A stretch of DNA of 64,000 nucleotides from Bimuria novae-zelandiae CBS 107.79 (GCA_010015655.1 ML976749.1:124001-188000), one strand, 5' to 3'. Positions 1 through 11,486 are shown, numbered from the stretch's first letter. The notes: generated by a model from the letters alone, not told the origin. A program made the numbers and translations.

Positions 1-1080
1 TTTTATACCTTATAGGCTTATTAAACTTAAGCTTATTTAATTACTTAATTAGCCTTTTCCTTCGCACGCGTATCTTAAGTAGCTACTTATATAATACGCC
101 TTTTTTAAAATAATTTTACCTTAAGCTACTAGCCCCTCTTATAATCTTTTACTTACTATCTTTTTTAAAGCTATAAATACTACTCCTTAGCCTTTTTTTG
201 TATTAATGCTTACGTACTCGCGCTATATAATAAAAAGAAAAGAAAGCAGTTTTACTATAATCTTTATAATACTAATTAAGTATTAAAGGCTTACCTTACT
301 TTAAGCGTTTCTTCTTAGTAATTAAAGCTTTTTATAGGCCCTAATTTTCGTATTCTATAAGCTAAGCTTATATAATAATTAAGTATATAGTTTAACTTAG
401 CTTCTTAACCCTATTACTGGCCCCTATATTAATATAAGTCTTTAAAAGCCTATTAATCTTTATTTAATTTAATATACTAAGTACTAAAATTAAACTCTTT
501 TATAATCCTTGCTTAGGTAGGTAAGCTTTATTAAATTACTTAAAAATAGTCTTTAAATATAAGGGCGAGATACCTATAGCCTTAAAGATTTAAATTATTA
601 ATAGCTACTTTATAGTACTAACCTAGGCCTTTTAGAATAGACTAAAGAAGTCTCTTTTAGTAATAAAGGCTAGCCCTTAGATATTTTATAAGAAGGCTAA
701 TAGCTTGTTCAAATACGCTATTAATAAAGGCTTAAATATATAAATATCTAAAGGCTATAGCGTATAGGTTAAATATAATAAATAAATAGTTAATAGAATC
801 TTATTATAATTATAAAAGTTAATAAAATCTATAGTAACGTGAGATCTATAGCTATTAAAGATAAGTAGTTAATATAATTATCTAGCTTTTAACTTTATAA
901 GGTAATTAAACACTTGCTATAGCTATACTAGGTCTATTTCATTATTTAACTAGCTAAATTTTAATACTATAATAAAAACTTAGTATTATTAAGGATTAAG
1001 ATCCACTATCTAACTTAATTATATGTCCCTAGAGGTGGCCTAATAGATGAGAGATAGATCTAGCGCAGATCCGTGTTAAG
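1..1080. repeat. RIP-degraded transposon relic, AT-rich
   Basis: Almost pure A/T sequence dominated by TA steps, with no reading frame of useful length on either strand. The composition changes abruptly to normal around 1025. This is what RIP leaves behind after mutating CpA to TpA on both strands of a duplicated element. No family could be recognised from the remaining words. The left end is cut by the window. Confidence 0.75.
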
Positions 1081-1307
1081 TGTAACGGCCAGCAAGATAT
1101 AGCCTTGCGGCTGATAGATTGGCGCTATGTACAAAGACTCAAAGCTAAAGAAGAGAAAGGGATCGAGAGGGCCGAGTAGGCGGCATATAGTCTGCCGCTA
1201 TCTAGTAACTGCCATCTCAATGCTGCGACTGCCTTCTCAGTGTAGCAGCTGCCGTCCATCGCCCTTGTGACGATGCCCAGATCACAGCAAGTCCCACGAT
1301 CGTCACA
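1081..1307. repeat. Solo LTR with 5-bp target duplication
   Basis: A 227-bp block of ordinary base composition begins TGTAAC and ends GTCACA, so it has the TG...CA ends of an LTR. It is bounded on both sides by the same five bases, TTAAG (1076-1080 and 1308-1312), as expected for a target site duplication. No second copy or internal retroelement sequence adjoins it. The simplest reading is a solo LTR left by recombination between two LTRs. It is not visibly RIP-mutated although its surroundings are. Confidence 0.65.
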
Positions 1308-2220
1308 TTAAGTCCCTAAGGGGTAGCTAGTCCCTATAGGGCTAAGGTTAGTTCTTAGACAGGAGTACTAGTAAGGTAAAAAAGGGGTTATTAACAGCTT
1401 GCACGTATTAATAGGATATTAGTATTAAAGGTAATATATAGTTATAAATAAATTAATAATGCCTAAGTATAATCTAAATAATAGATTAATAAACAAGGTT
1501 AAACACGAAGATAGAAGGTCTATCTTTAACGTTCCTATATATAAGTCCCGTCCTATTAATCCTAAAGTCCTATTTTGTCCTAAGGTCCCAAATGCCAAGA
1601 TAGTTCTAGGACTTCCGATATTTCTGGAACGCGTGACTTGTCACGTGATTCGTAACTAAGTTAGGAATCTTAGCTTGGGCGCATAGATAAGTGCTAATGC
1701 CCCGCCACGCGTCATGTGGGATCTTAATAGATCTTAACAATCCGTTAGCGCATATGCAGGCGATAAGCGATATTTACTCGTAGCTACTATCTTAGATAGC
1801 TTGCCTCACAGCCTTGCTCTGGTATAGAGGCCTATCGAAGATACTCTTTAAGTGGGAGGTAATGCTAAGTAGGATCCCTTTCTTGTCTATATTATAGGTA
1901 TACTAAGGCTTAATCTAATACTGCTTAATCTTCTGCTATAGAAGATTAAAATAGAGCTTATATTTTTTAAAAGAATTAGCTTTATAATAATAATTATTAA
2001 TACTAACTATTTATTATAATATTAAGGATTCTGCATTCTATCTAGTAAAGCAATTAACCTATTTTATAAAAATAAGCTTTTAAGCTATAGTAGAGGCAAA
2101 ACTCTATATTATTACTTATAGCCTAAATTAGATCTATGTTGGTCGAGTTATAACGCGTTAAGTAGTAGGAGCGATTTTGTTAGGGTGCGCATTGCCTGTC
2201 CCCGCGCATTGTCTGTCTCG
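1308..2220. repeat. AT-rich repeat relic, patchily RIP-mutated
   Basis: The stretch alternates between RIP-like TA-rich sequence (about 1380-1530 and 1900-2140) and more balanced segments. No open frame longer than about 65 codons exists and none looks protein-like. It is interpreted as further transposon debris outside the solo LTR. No family was identified. Confidence 0.5.
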
Positions 2221-2228
2221 GCACGGTA

Positions 2229-2268
2229 GAGCTGTGGAGCTGTGGAGCTGTAGAGCTGCAGAGCTGTA
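2229..2268. repeat. Short tandem repeat, 8-bp unit
   Basis: Five consecutive imperfect copies of the unit GAGCTGTG, the later copies ending in TA or CA. There are no spacers between units, so it is a minisatellite-like array and not a CRISPR. It lies at the border between the AT-rich repeat block and the first gene-bearing region. Confidence 0.8.
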
Positions 2269-2747
2269 GGCTAAAGAGCTGAAGAACTGCGTCCGCGCTA
2301 TTATGCAGCTACAGTGCCAGGAAATGCTTTACAATTACATCACGATAGCAGCGTGCACGTGAAATTAGCGGGTGACTGTATGAAACATGGTCCAATGTAA
2401 GTACCAAGACTTACGGCCACTGTTTCAAAAAGATCCTCCGTGTGTTTTCGGTTACCTTTTGCTAACAATGCATATAAACTACATTTGTATTGGAGTTGCC
2501 AGAGGGTAGCCGCCCTATAGCCGCCTATAGTCGTGCATTGTGCATATGCACAATACTAGATACCATCTTTATTCATAATGAGATGACGAAGTTATGTAAG
2601 ATCGTACTCTCGTACCACTTCAAGTCTTCAGAAAACTTTCAATCCATTGCGCAACGGGTAAGAAAAGAACCTGTCAGACCTTGTTAAAACGCTAGACGTA
2701 AACTCAACGATCTGGCCTATATCTTCAATACCATAGGTATCCATAAG
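2269..2747. other. Intergenic region upstream of kinase gene
   Basis: Normal composition, no convincing reading frame. It presumably holds the promoter and 5' leader of the kinase gene that starts at 2748. No specific element was recognised. Confidence 0.5.
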
Positions 2748-3890
2748 ATGGCTCCGGTCTTCAAACCTATAATCGCCATGAGCCAAAGAGAATTCTCGAG
2801 ACAGTTCCAGCGCCAGAAGCATATTCACTCTGGCTCGGACGGCAGCGTCAGCGAGTGGAAGCACCCTTCAACGGGGTACGTCGTCGCTGTGAAGGAGCCC
2901 AAGCCCGGTCGCTCGCACATGTTGAAGAAGGAGTTCGAAGTCTTCGAACTCATTCCTGAACATGCCAACATCGTGCAACTTTTTGGTTGCATCGAAGACT
3001 GGTCACCGGCTGCACCTGCACTGGTCTTGGAACTTGCCCAGACGGACTTGAACGAATACCGGTACATGCTGCTGGAGAACGAGCTCCGCGTCCCGGAGAT
3101 GACGTTGTGGAAGCTAATGCGAGACGTGAGCTCTGGTCTCGCCTGGCTTCATAACCACTGCAGTAAGCCGTTTGTCCATGGGGACATCAAGCCGGAGAAC
3201 ATCCTCGTGTTCGATCCGCCAAACTGGGATGGTAAGAATCTCCCGCTCGTGCCGATCTTCAAGATCTGTGACATCGGTCGGATGAAGCCTGCAACAAAAG
3301 GGGATTTCATTCAGTTTGATGGCACCCCTGAGTTCGGTCCTCCCATCGACGAGCGAGCATCCTCCCAGACGCCCGCAGTTGACATGTGGAGCCTTGGTGC
3401 CTCCATCCAGTGGTTCGCTCTTGGGTTCTATCCCCACATGTTAATGAGTGACTTCGTCGAGTACGCGAGGCAGGAGTTCCAGGTACAGCTCACAGAGCAG
3501 GACCTGAAAGGTGAGGGCTACAACAAGTGGCGCAATCATCTCCCAACCATGTACCGGCCTCTGAATGCGTCGATAGAAGTCCAGAAGGATGTCCTGAAGT
3601 TGAAGAGCACCGTACCGCCGTATAGTCAAATCTTGAACAGTTGGTACGCGAAACTCTTCCATCAGGACGCCTCCAGGCGCATGCGTTCGAAGACTCTGGC
3701 GAAATATTTCGTTCCAGCGGCGGACGGGCAGATAAAAGTTTTGGAGGCGAAGCGACGCTTGGCAGAGAAGACCCCGAAATACGAAGAGCTCCTGGCTATC
3801 TACCAGGAGAAAGAACGTATATTCCAGGAGGGACAGCGCCGTTGTGCTCGCGTTCGTGAACTACGCCGGCGAGAATGCGTGGAAGTGTAA
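2748..3890 (+). CDS. Protein kinase domain protein, 380 aa, single exon
   Basis: A predicted protein kinase read in one uninterrupted frame. The ATP-anchoring lysine is in VAVKEPKPG near residue 52. The catalytic loop reads HGDIKPENILVF near residues 143-154, with HGD where HRD is usual but with the catalytic Asp kept. The metal-binding motif is CDIG in place of DFG, and the activation segment ends GTPEFGPP. After the kinase domain comes a charged, probably helical C-terminal tail of roughly 60 residues rich in Arg, Lys and Glu. The start at 2748 is the first Met of the frame; a second Met at residue 11 is possible. The Asp residues needed for phosphotransfer are present, so it may be active, but the HGD and DIG variants make it divergent. 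It resembles fungal serine/threonine kinases without a close named match. The substrate is unknown. Confidence 0.85.
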   Translation: MAPVFKPIIAMSQREFSRQFQRQKHIHSGSDGSVSEWKHPSTGYVVAVKEPKPGRSHMLKKEFEVFELIPEHANIVQLFGCIEDWSPAAPALVLELAQTDLNEYRYMLLENELRVPEMTLWKLMRDVSSGLAWLHNHCSKPFVHGDIKPENILVFDPPNWDGKNLPLVPIFKICDIGRMKPATKGDFIQFDGTPEFGPPIDERASSQTPAVDMWSLGASIQWFALGFYPHMLMSDFVEYARQEFQVQLTEQDLKGEGYNKWRNHLPTMYRPLNASIEVQKDVLKLKSTVPPYSQILNSWYAKLFHQDASRRMRSKTLAKYFVPAADGQIKVLEAKRRLAEKTPKYEELLAIYQEKERIFQEGQRRCARVRELRRRECVEV

Positions 3891-5274
3891 ATTCGTGCTT
3901 CTGTAACAACTTTGACACATGTTTGTTGGGGACATTTCCACGAGCCGGAGTTGTGGATTCATTTTCGAACGTTGGCTGGCCGTCTCGGGATTTCTCTTTC
4001 CCTTTTCTGATGATGCTTAGCTACAATGCCAAATACTTATAATTAACACATACCTCATTATCGAATCTTCTTCTCCTCGATCACTGCCTGACTCATCTAA
4101 CGCCTCCTACTGCCTTCATCAAATTTTGCCTCTGTATTACCATCATCTTGACGCAATTAATTATCCCTCGCTCTTCTCGGCGGCTCGGTAAGATACGTGT
4201 GCGAAGCAGCGTGTAATGAAAGGCGATCTGAACGGATAGAATGATGCAGCTTCGACACTGTCCAATACAGTTCTTTCAAGCAAATGCGCTAGCCACGCAG
4301 CCCTGCAAAGAAGTAAATAACTACAATCAAAGAAAAATAGGGGGAATCAAGTGTTCTCTTACTCATTCCATTCCTGTGCCACCCTCCCTCAATTTTTCCA
4401 TTACCCCGGTCATCTCGGTCATCCCACGCATCTCCGACGACCGAAATCCCCGCCCACGCCACACGCCACGGAAACTCCGCGCCATCCTTCCATCTCACCA
4501 AAAACCCGCCATCGCCAGGCACCAGCAAACTACTGTAATGACGCGTCCCCACCGGACATGTCGGAAACCGCGGCTGCACCCACGAAAAAACGTGAAAGAT
4601 CGTCTGTGCGCATCGGATGACAGACGATGAGAGAGCCCCGCCACGCTTAGCTAACGCCGGGTATGACCGACATCATGCAGGACGTGGGCTGAAACAGGCG
4701 TGAGGGGAAGCATGTTTGGCGAGTATATATTGGATGGAACGTTTCTCCGAATGAGCTGGTGGTGTGGTCCTGCGCACATACGCACTTCACGAGCCCTTAT
4801 ATATACGCATCGAGATAATCTTCAGAGCCTGGTAGCACTTGACACGGTTCCTTCCTGTCGAAGAGATATCGGATACCATGTCGACGACGTACTTGACGAT
4901 TTATGATCTTTTGCGCATCACGTACATGTACGAGGCGCGCGCTCTCGCTGAGGTAGATGCGCAGAGTTGCAGTCGCAGTCCTATTGCTTCGCTTACTTGC
5001 ATCGTATGTAACTTTCATTCATTATCGGCCTGTGTATTGTCTATCCTGGGGTATATCAAAGTACTGTACACTGATACCGCCGTAGACGCCAGAGTTATGC
5101 AAGACCGAACAAACGTCTCCCCCATATGAGGCCTTGGAGACTGATTTTACCCCAAAGTACGCGCGCAACACGCGGCACAGCTGTGTTTCGATGACATGAT
5201 GAAGCTGCAAGCAGATTCAGCAGCTGCTGTAAAAGCTATCCTGGTTTCCCTTGACCTACTTCGCGGAGGCGGAT
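3891..5274. other. Intergenic, no supported gene
   Basis: About 1.4 kb of ordinary composition. The open frames found (up to about 130 codons) overlap each other on both strands, lack recognisable motifs and show no consistent splice structure. The section probably contains the 3' end of the kinase transcript and the downstream region of the small gene on the minus strand. Confidence 0.5.
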
Positions 5275-5427
5275 CTAAAAGTTGATGGAGATGTCTGGAC
5301 GAACAGGCGGAGATTGCTCCTCGTCATGCGCGAGCTCCTTGTAGATATCTCGGCAGAGGCGGAGGATTCGGCGGACGTAGTCGAGGATGACTACGACGGG
5401 CAGCAAGAGAACGGAGCGGAGGGACAT
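5275..5427 (-). CDS. Small membrane-type peptide, 50 aa
   Basis: A 50-codon frame on the minus strand, too short for most gene finders. It begins MSLRSVLLLPVVVILDYV, a basic start followed by a strongly hydrophobic stretch (residues 6-18) that could be a signal anchor. An amphipathic basic segment and an acidic, proline-containing tail ending DISINF follow. The ATG sits in CACCATG, a good fungal initiation context. It is preceded by more than 100 bp of CT-rich sequence typical of fungal 5' leaders. A longer overlapping minus-strand frame (5391-6089) reads through this leader and has low-complexity content, so it is a worse candidate. Function unknown; a small mitochondrial or ER membrane protein is possible. 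Confidence 0.55.
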   Translation of the reverse strand: MSLRSVLLLPVVVILDYVRRILRLCRDIYKELAHDEEQSPPVRPDISINF

Positions 5428-6100
5428 GGTGTCCGGCGTTGTGAAGGGCGTCGAAGAGAATCAGAGTGGTGTTTGCTAAGAGCGGTATGTGAAGATGCGC
5501 TGGGCGTACGACGGTGCTGATAGTTGGTGGTGCTAGAGCAGAGGTGCAGAGTTGAGATAGAGAGAGAGAGGAGGTAGTGCGTTCGTAAAATCTGACACTG
5601 TTTTTGCTGGTAGTTCACCACCCTATGTTGTGATATCAGTTCTGTTTTTGGCGGGCCCAAGCTGCCCCCTCCTTCTCTTTCTCTTCCCCTCGCTTTCTCG
5701 CTCAACACCAACCCCCATTTTCCACCACCCACCTGAAACTCGTCACGAGAATCACGCAGCAGGTAATCCACCCTCCTTAGCACGCTGAGATCGAGCATGA
5801 GAGTCTCTCCTTTGAGCCTGCCGCGATCATACCCCTCCGTGCCCGCGCTCCTGTGTGGCAGGAGCGGCGACGATGATGGCAGTCGCCGGGACTTCACAGC
5901 ACCGGACGGCTCTGTGAGCCAGACCATAAGGCGCGTGTTACCAGTGGCATCACCAGACATGCGTCGGTTGCCTTGTCGAGACTGCAGACGCTGCCGCGAA
6001 GGGCGAACCTCCGCTCGCGTCGCCGCCTCATCGCCGGCGCGAGCCCAATTCTTGAGCGGAACATACCGAAAAAGTTCTGCAGATCGCAAGTAGCCCGGGA
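5428..6100. promoter_or_regulatory. Leader and promoter region of the 50-aa gene
   Basis: On the minus strand the first 150 bp upstream of the small gene are pyrimidine-rich with repeated CTCTCT, as in fungal 5' leaders. Beyond about 5800 the sequence is GC-rich with frames open on both strands but no recognisable protein. No defined binding site was identified. Confidence 0.4.
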
Positions 6101-8530
6101 ACTCTTGTCCTGAACATGGGCGCCATGTACGGTGTCATGGCCGGTGGCTATCAACAGCCATCCGGTTCTTATCGCTCGATGTTGATTCCTCTGGCTAAGG
6201 TATGACCCATTTGCTGGGCATGACGACTTCACACGTCTCTTCAACCTGGCTCGCCCGCAAGATGCGTATCCGAATATACATAGTATAGTCGTTGTATTGC
6301 CGCTGCGGGGCATCAACCACTCTCCTGGCATGTACAACCAAGCTGGCGCACCTGGATCGTCTCGCAGACGTTCTATGCGAGCAAGGAGCTGCGGAGCATC
6401 GAACAAGTCAAGCACCTACAGTCGATCTTCAGGAGGATTTCAATATAGCCAAGGCATGATCGAATCCCCTATGGGCGGACGGAGCCGCGCCGCGACTCTA
6501 TCTCATCGGACGAGAACGATATTGCGGCACAGCTTACACAAGTGCTGGTCTGTACCGGTACCAAAAGGCGACTGCCAGCGCTTCGCCGGTAGCTGTTCTC
6601 TGCTTGACCACTAGCCGAAATATCTTGGAGGCTTCGGTAAGTCGTGATATGAACCGGAAAAAGCGTTCCCTCGTTGACCCAGGCACAAAACATAACAAGA
6701 TATCGTTCTTCTAAAACGTCTGAATTTAATGGCGGGAGGTTTCAAGCCTCGACCTACCGCAACCGAAATGCTACCATCAAGAAGTCGGGAGAACACTGAG
6801 CTCGGTGGAGCAACAACTCTTTGTCCATCAAGGACGCGTTCGACAAGTCGAATCCAGAAGATGGGAGCGATAGGGAAGCAGAAGCGCACACCCCAAGCAG
6901 CTACAACCGCCGCATACGTGTAGTTGCAGACTCAGAGAGCTGCGAGAACCCAATCGACCCAGGCAAAGACGGACGGAGAGACAATACCTCGTAGTGCTCA
7001 AGGGCACGTTCGGTCCCTGCTCTAAACTTCAGACGCCAGCTGAAGGAGAATGAGGATTGGGAGCATGGCGCTATCGTCTATATTCTCGATTCGCGAGACT
7101 TCCAAGGCACCCATATCAAGGACGGACACCCCACCACGGCAGATCACAAGATATCTTTCCTCTATACACGCCTCGACCAATTCGATGGTGGAAGGGCTTT
7201 GAGCAAGGCGCAATGTCCCGAGCAGAAGCTGTTATGATGCAGCATGGCGACGATTCTTTGGCAATCAACTCACCAACCGCCTGCGGAACGTCACCCCACT
7301 CGCGTTGACTCTTCGCAACAATGATGTTTCGGAGCAAGGAATACGCGTAACGACGGCTCGCACGTACATAAGCAGCTGGCGTGCTTTGAAGAACTTGAGG
7401 CGCCCAAAATCGCCAACGACGCAGATGCTGTTATGCACCGGCAGAATCTCTCCATCGCATTCCGATAGTGGCCGTCGAGAAGAACAATAGAGGCGACGAT
7501 TAATAAGAACCATCGTAGCTCGTAAAGTGTCGCGCATGGGATTTGAGCGTGAGGATCCACTGAGAAACCCTCTGAAGTAAGTTGCCAAATACGAGGTCGA
7601 TTGGGCAGATAACTGACCCTTTCCTAGTCTCAGAGACGGGGCATGCGATGCTCTTTGCGTTCTGGATGACGTCGTCCTCTATATCGCATACATCTACTCC
7701 GCAGCTCATTATGTCGACGCAGCCCACCGACAGCCAAGTCGAACAGGAAGGATTCCAGTTAGGAAGCGTTACTTCATTACCTTGGAACAGTCCACGAAGT
7801 CAGCAAAATCGGGGTCCAAGATATAGACCAGAAAAGCCGCATGTGCCTGTCACTGTGTCCTAGGCGCCCGACTAGAACCGTGGCATGCGGCCATGTTCGC
7901 AGAATGGAGGGGTGATGTCACGGTCTTGCGCACCGAAACCGACTTCGGTGACCAACGAAGGGTCGAAAGTTGCCGGCCCGTTGGACAACTCCCACCGAAT
8001 GGCGCTGATCATCAGACCGGACTGCGCCAGCCTGTGTAAATCGATACAACAAGTCTTCGAGCACTACGGTTTGAAGCATCAGGTGATACCGTGTCGTCAA
8101 GAATCCGCAGCACACATGTCGAGCCCAGTCTCAATTTTGTCTCCTCGGTCAGCAAGAGATGTCACGCATGAACCATCTCTGGAAGAACATTGCCCGTATG
8201 TACCAACAATGCTCCTCGCTATGTTCCGCTGGCTGCCCATTCCTAGCTCTTCCTCGAAAATCCTGAGATACTTTCGTCAACTCCACTAGCGCACCATCGC
8301 GGCCACGGAGAGGCTGCATCTTGATCAGCCTTCGCCGGCATGGCGAAGACCTTTCAGGATCAAAATCAATCCGCAAACGTGCTACAACAGGCTTTACAGG
8401 TTCAAAGGGGCACGGCCGTGCGATCCCTTCCCGGATAGCTTGCATCGTCCGAAACCATCTGATGGAGATCGAGTCGCAACTGAAGTGCAGGTTGATCATC
8501 TCAACGCCATCGCAGCGCACGATTACTTAA
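6100..8530 (+). pseudogene. Decayed coding block, frame-broken protein-like fragments
   Basis: Short plus-strand stretches with protein-like composition follow one another in shifting frames and are cut by stops. The clearest are 7052-7237, containing EDWEHGAIVYILDSRDF; 7629-7826, containing VLYIAYIYSAAHYVDAA; and about 7900-8030, containing WRGDVTVLRTETDFGDQ. They have normal GC content, so decay here is by indels and point changes and not by RIP. I could not assign them to a family. They may belong to one ancestral gene or to several. Similar-sized frames on the minus strand look like shadows. Confidence 0.4.
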
Positions 8531-8779
8531 GGTGACGGAAACTACCCCTGTACAGATGCCAAGCGGGGAAACAAGTAAGTATATTCCCGGTTCTTCGATC
8601 TCGTTGGAAATGATGAAGCAAACCTCGCGGTTTGAAACAGATACTTCGCACAGAGATCCCGGGATGGCCTCCGTGGGTCTCCGTGAGCGGTAACTTCTAG
8701 TCTGAGCCAGCTCCTCCTCCTACAACTCATCAAGATTGTTTTATGGTCCATTTGCTGAAGACTTATACAGGGAATCAAA

Positions 8780-9330
8780 AGCTTATTTTGATCCTTATAC
8801 ATGTCGCAAGAAGCGTCCGTAAGCGGCGGACCGCTGTGGTATCGAACTGGGGCGTGGACGCGGATAAGTACACGTCCTGGAACATGCAGAATCGACAATT
8901 TGCTGGAGGTCATGCACCAAATGAACTTCCGCAGGCCGTCCAAAGTCCAACGGAAAGCTCTGATGTTGCTCTGTATCAACCCGCCGAAAAACATGATCGC
9001 TCAGTCGCAGTTGGGAACGAGGAAGCCCGACAACTGCAAGAGCGAATAAAGAACTTTGTTGGGCGATCCAACGTGGACTTCTGGCTCCGTTGTTCAACCG
9101 CGGACTCTTCATTTTTGGAACTTTACATTCAAGTCTGGAAGCTTGCATTGTTTCGGCGAATCGGAACGCGCACAAGAGGAGGAATATGGCATCCGAGCTC
9201 GTATGCAGTCTCGTCCAATTCTTCATTCCGGGCTGGACAAATTTGAAGCACGCTGTCGGAGAGTCTTCACTGCGTCAATGCGCTCGCAGCTGCCGGATCT
9301 CCAAACCTTCGAGAAGTGGGATCGTTCCTA
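8780..9330 (+). pseudogene. DBP5-type DEAD-box RNA helicase remnant
   Basis: Around 8890-9049 the plus strand encodes [17 protein letters not shown] followed by [16 protein letters not shown]. This is the Q-motif region and motif I of the DBP5/DDX19 family of mRNA-export helicases, whose usual motif I is AQSQSGTGKT. Here the P-loop is damaged (GTRKP for GTGKT) and the frame stops at 9049. None of the later helicase motifs (DEAD, SAT, HRIGRxGR) was found in any frame downstream. The fragment is therefore a broken partial copy. A functional DBP5 gene is essential in yeasts, so an intact copy must exist elsewhere in the genome. No poly-A tract was seen that would mark it as a processed copy. Confidence 0.7.
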
Positions 9331-11486
9331 GTCTCTCCAAAAAGGACCGTTCCGTCGTGTAAACATTCATCGAATGAGAGTGTTGCTATTAGCAATATCG
9401 AGGTCTGCACTACAGCAAGCCTTTCTTGATATGGGGATCGAGGATAACACTCCATGTTCAAGCTCAACAGCGATAAGAACGATCACGAGCGCATTTCAGT
9501 TCGGGGGTAGAAACGATGATGCTCAGTTACGCGCTTCGCCGCGGTTCATCTTCTCTAACGGCGCGTCGTATGCCTTACCTTGTTATGGAAGCTGCCTGTA
9601 GCGTCCAAACCCTTCGTGACTGCAAAGTCGGTTTGTCGACAAGCTCACGCTGCACGATTGCTTGTATAGGATTCGACCGAGTCGAGGTGTAAAGCCTGTA
9701 GTATGAAGTTCCGAGTACGCGGTATGAGAAGGAGGTGTCTATGGCTCGTCTTCCTGGTCTTCCTGATCTTCGAGGCGGCTCTATACGGCATACTGGAAGC
9801 GCTGTAACAACTGTCCGAGAACTGATTGTCCTCTCAATGTCCTACGTCCTGGGGTTACTCAGTCTTGAGTGGGGCGAGCGAGATGGGTAATTGACAGCTC
9901 TCTAGGAGCCGGGAAGCTCGCGATGGCACCTAGCTTGTGGTCCACCCTCCCGGTCTGCCGCGATCCGCTTGTACCACCAGTCTATTAATGGTGCACAGTC
10001 CATCACATAGCGGTGGCCTCTTGTTCAGCGAGTCTTTTTTTTTTCCAGTCTGGTCCCAAACCGTCTGCTGCTCGAGAGGTTTGGCGGGAACCCAGGCTGT
10101 GGCATTGCATCGCGCGCGCGGATTGTTGAAGGCGAAAGACAGTCGGTCTGCCGTCTGGTGGGCATCATGCTGTTTGCGTCGCACGGTTTAAAGTATCGAG
10201 TCCTTTGAACGACAGGACGAGGAGGGTGATTGATTAAAAGAGGTGCGAGGGACCGTTCTGCATTTTGGCTGCGCGTACAACAGGAACAATTATGTACGTG
10301 TATTGCCTCGCTCAGCATCCTCAGAGTAAGCTGCGACGTGAGACGTAAGGCTGTGATGCTCACGGTGGTTCGAGGACATGTGTCCCGGTCGATGTTTGGC
10401 CCCACCAGCTTCTATACTTGTGAGAATGTAAGCTGCCGCTACGCTTGTCCCAGGAGCAAGGGTCTACCTATCTAGCGCTCCATCTGTGGATATTTCTCCG
10501 AGCCTCTGAGGAGCCGCGTTAATGATGCACGTGTGGATGCCTCCGGTAGAACGATAGGGACACGTCCACGACTTTCCCAAAGCATGTGCGAGGAAGCGGC
10601 GGCTGGCTGTTTTTCATGCCTAGTCTTGAGTCGTCGTTGGGGGTGTCTCAGACCGAAGGCACCAAAAGAATGGCGAAGAGAGAATTGACGCTGCGGACGC
10701 AGTGGTTGTATGGGGTTAGAGCTGCAAGAGTGAGAACGTGGGCATGATTCCACGCAAATCGTCTGTGCATCACTCCGCCGAGAGACACCCTATAAACAGA
10801 GGTAGTAGGCTCTACAAAGATGCAGAGAAATCTAAGGAGTTGTTCGGGCGAGCTCAAGAAGAATACCGGAGCACGTCGCTGGTACAAAGAAACTCCTATA
10901 AGTGCCTCACATTAGCGCTACGTAAAACGGACAGGCAACGACTGGTGGGAACCCACAAGCAAATCTCGAGTCTCGACGACGATATGGAATCACAAAGCGC
11001 ATTTAATGTTCCATCAATTTCACGATATCAAAGAGCCAGTAGGTCAGGGAAACCGTATGCCATTCATCGTTATCCGTTAGCACCATCCAAGGAAGGCCTC
11101 GATAATGGGGATATCGCCTAAAACCCCAAACACCATTGCCAATCCACAGCAAATCCAGTAAGAAAAACCCCCGCTGATTGCCGTGCACTCAAACCTCCTA
11201 GGGGTCGCTATGCAAGTGTATAACCGGAAAAACCGCAAGTTGTGCATGTCGTTTGTTGTAATGTACAAGGGCCGGGACCATAACAGGCTGGTGATGGGAA
11301 AGAGCTATTCTGAGTCGAGGAGCGGGTCCTCGTCGCTCGCGTACTTGTCCTCGTGATAACTGCGGTCACCTTTCAACCAGCAGTCGTCGCGAGCGGCTTC
11401 GTTGGGACCCATAGCGTTTGAGGAGTGTCTCTGGCGGCGGGCGCGGTCCCATCTGCCGGCCTGGACACGAGCTCTGCGGGCGTCAT
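9331..11486. other. Intergenic, no supported gene
   Basis: Over 2 kb of ordinary composition. Frames of up to about 127 codons occur on both strands but overlap each other and have no recognisable motifs. The part next to 11486 is the 3' side of the ubiquitin-conjugating gene. There a second frame remains open on the minus strand past the UBC13 stop to 11305 and is charged (rich in D, R, E), but nothing shows that it is translated. Confidence 0.5.

Noticed and set aside
2229..2268. Regular repeat resembling a CRISPR unit
   Set aside because: Units are 8 bp without spacers, and the genome is eukaryotic; it is a simple tandem repeat.
5391..6089. 232-codon minus-strand frame
   Set aside because: Low-complexity Ser/Arg-rich translation, reads through a CT-rich leader and conflicts with the better 50-codon gene; no motif.
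10025..10405. 126-codon minus-strand frame
   Set aside because: Overlaps plus-strand frames of similar length, contains a T run and has no motif or splice support.
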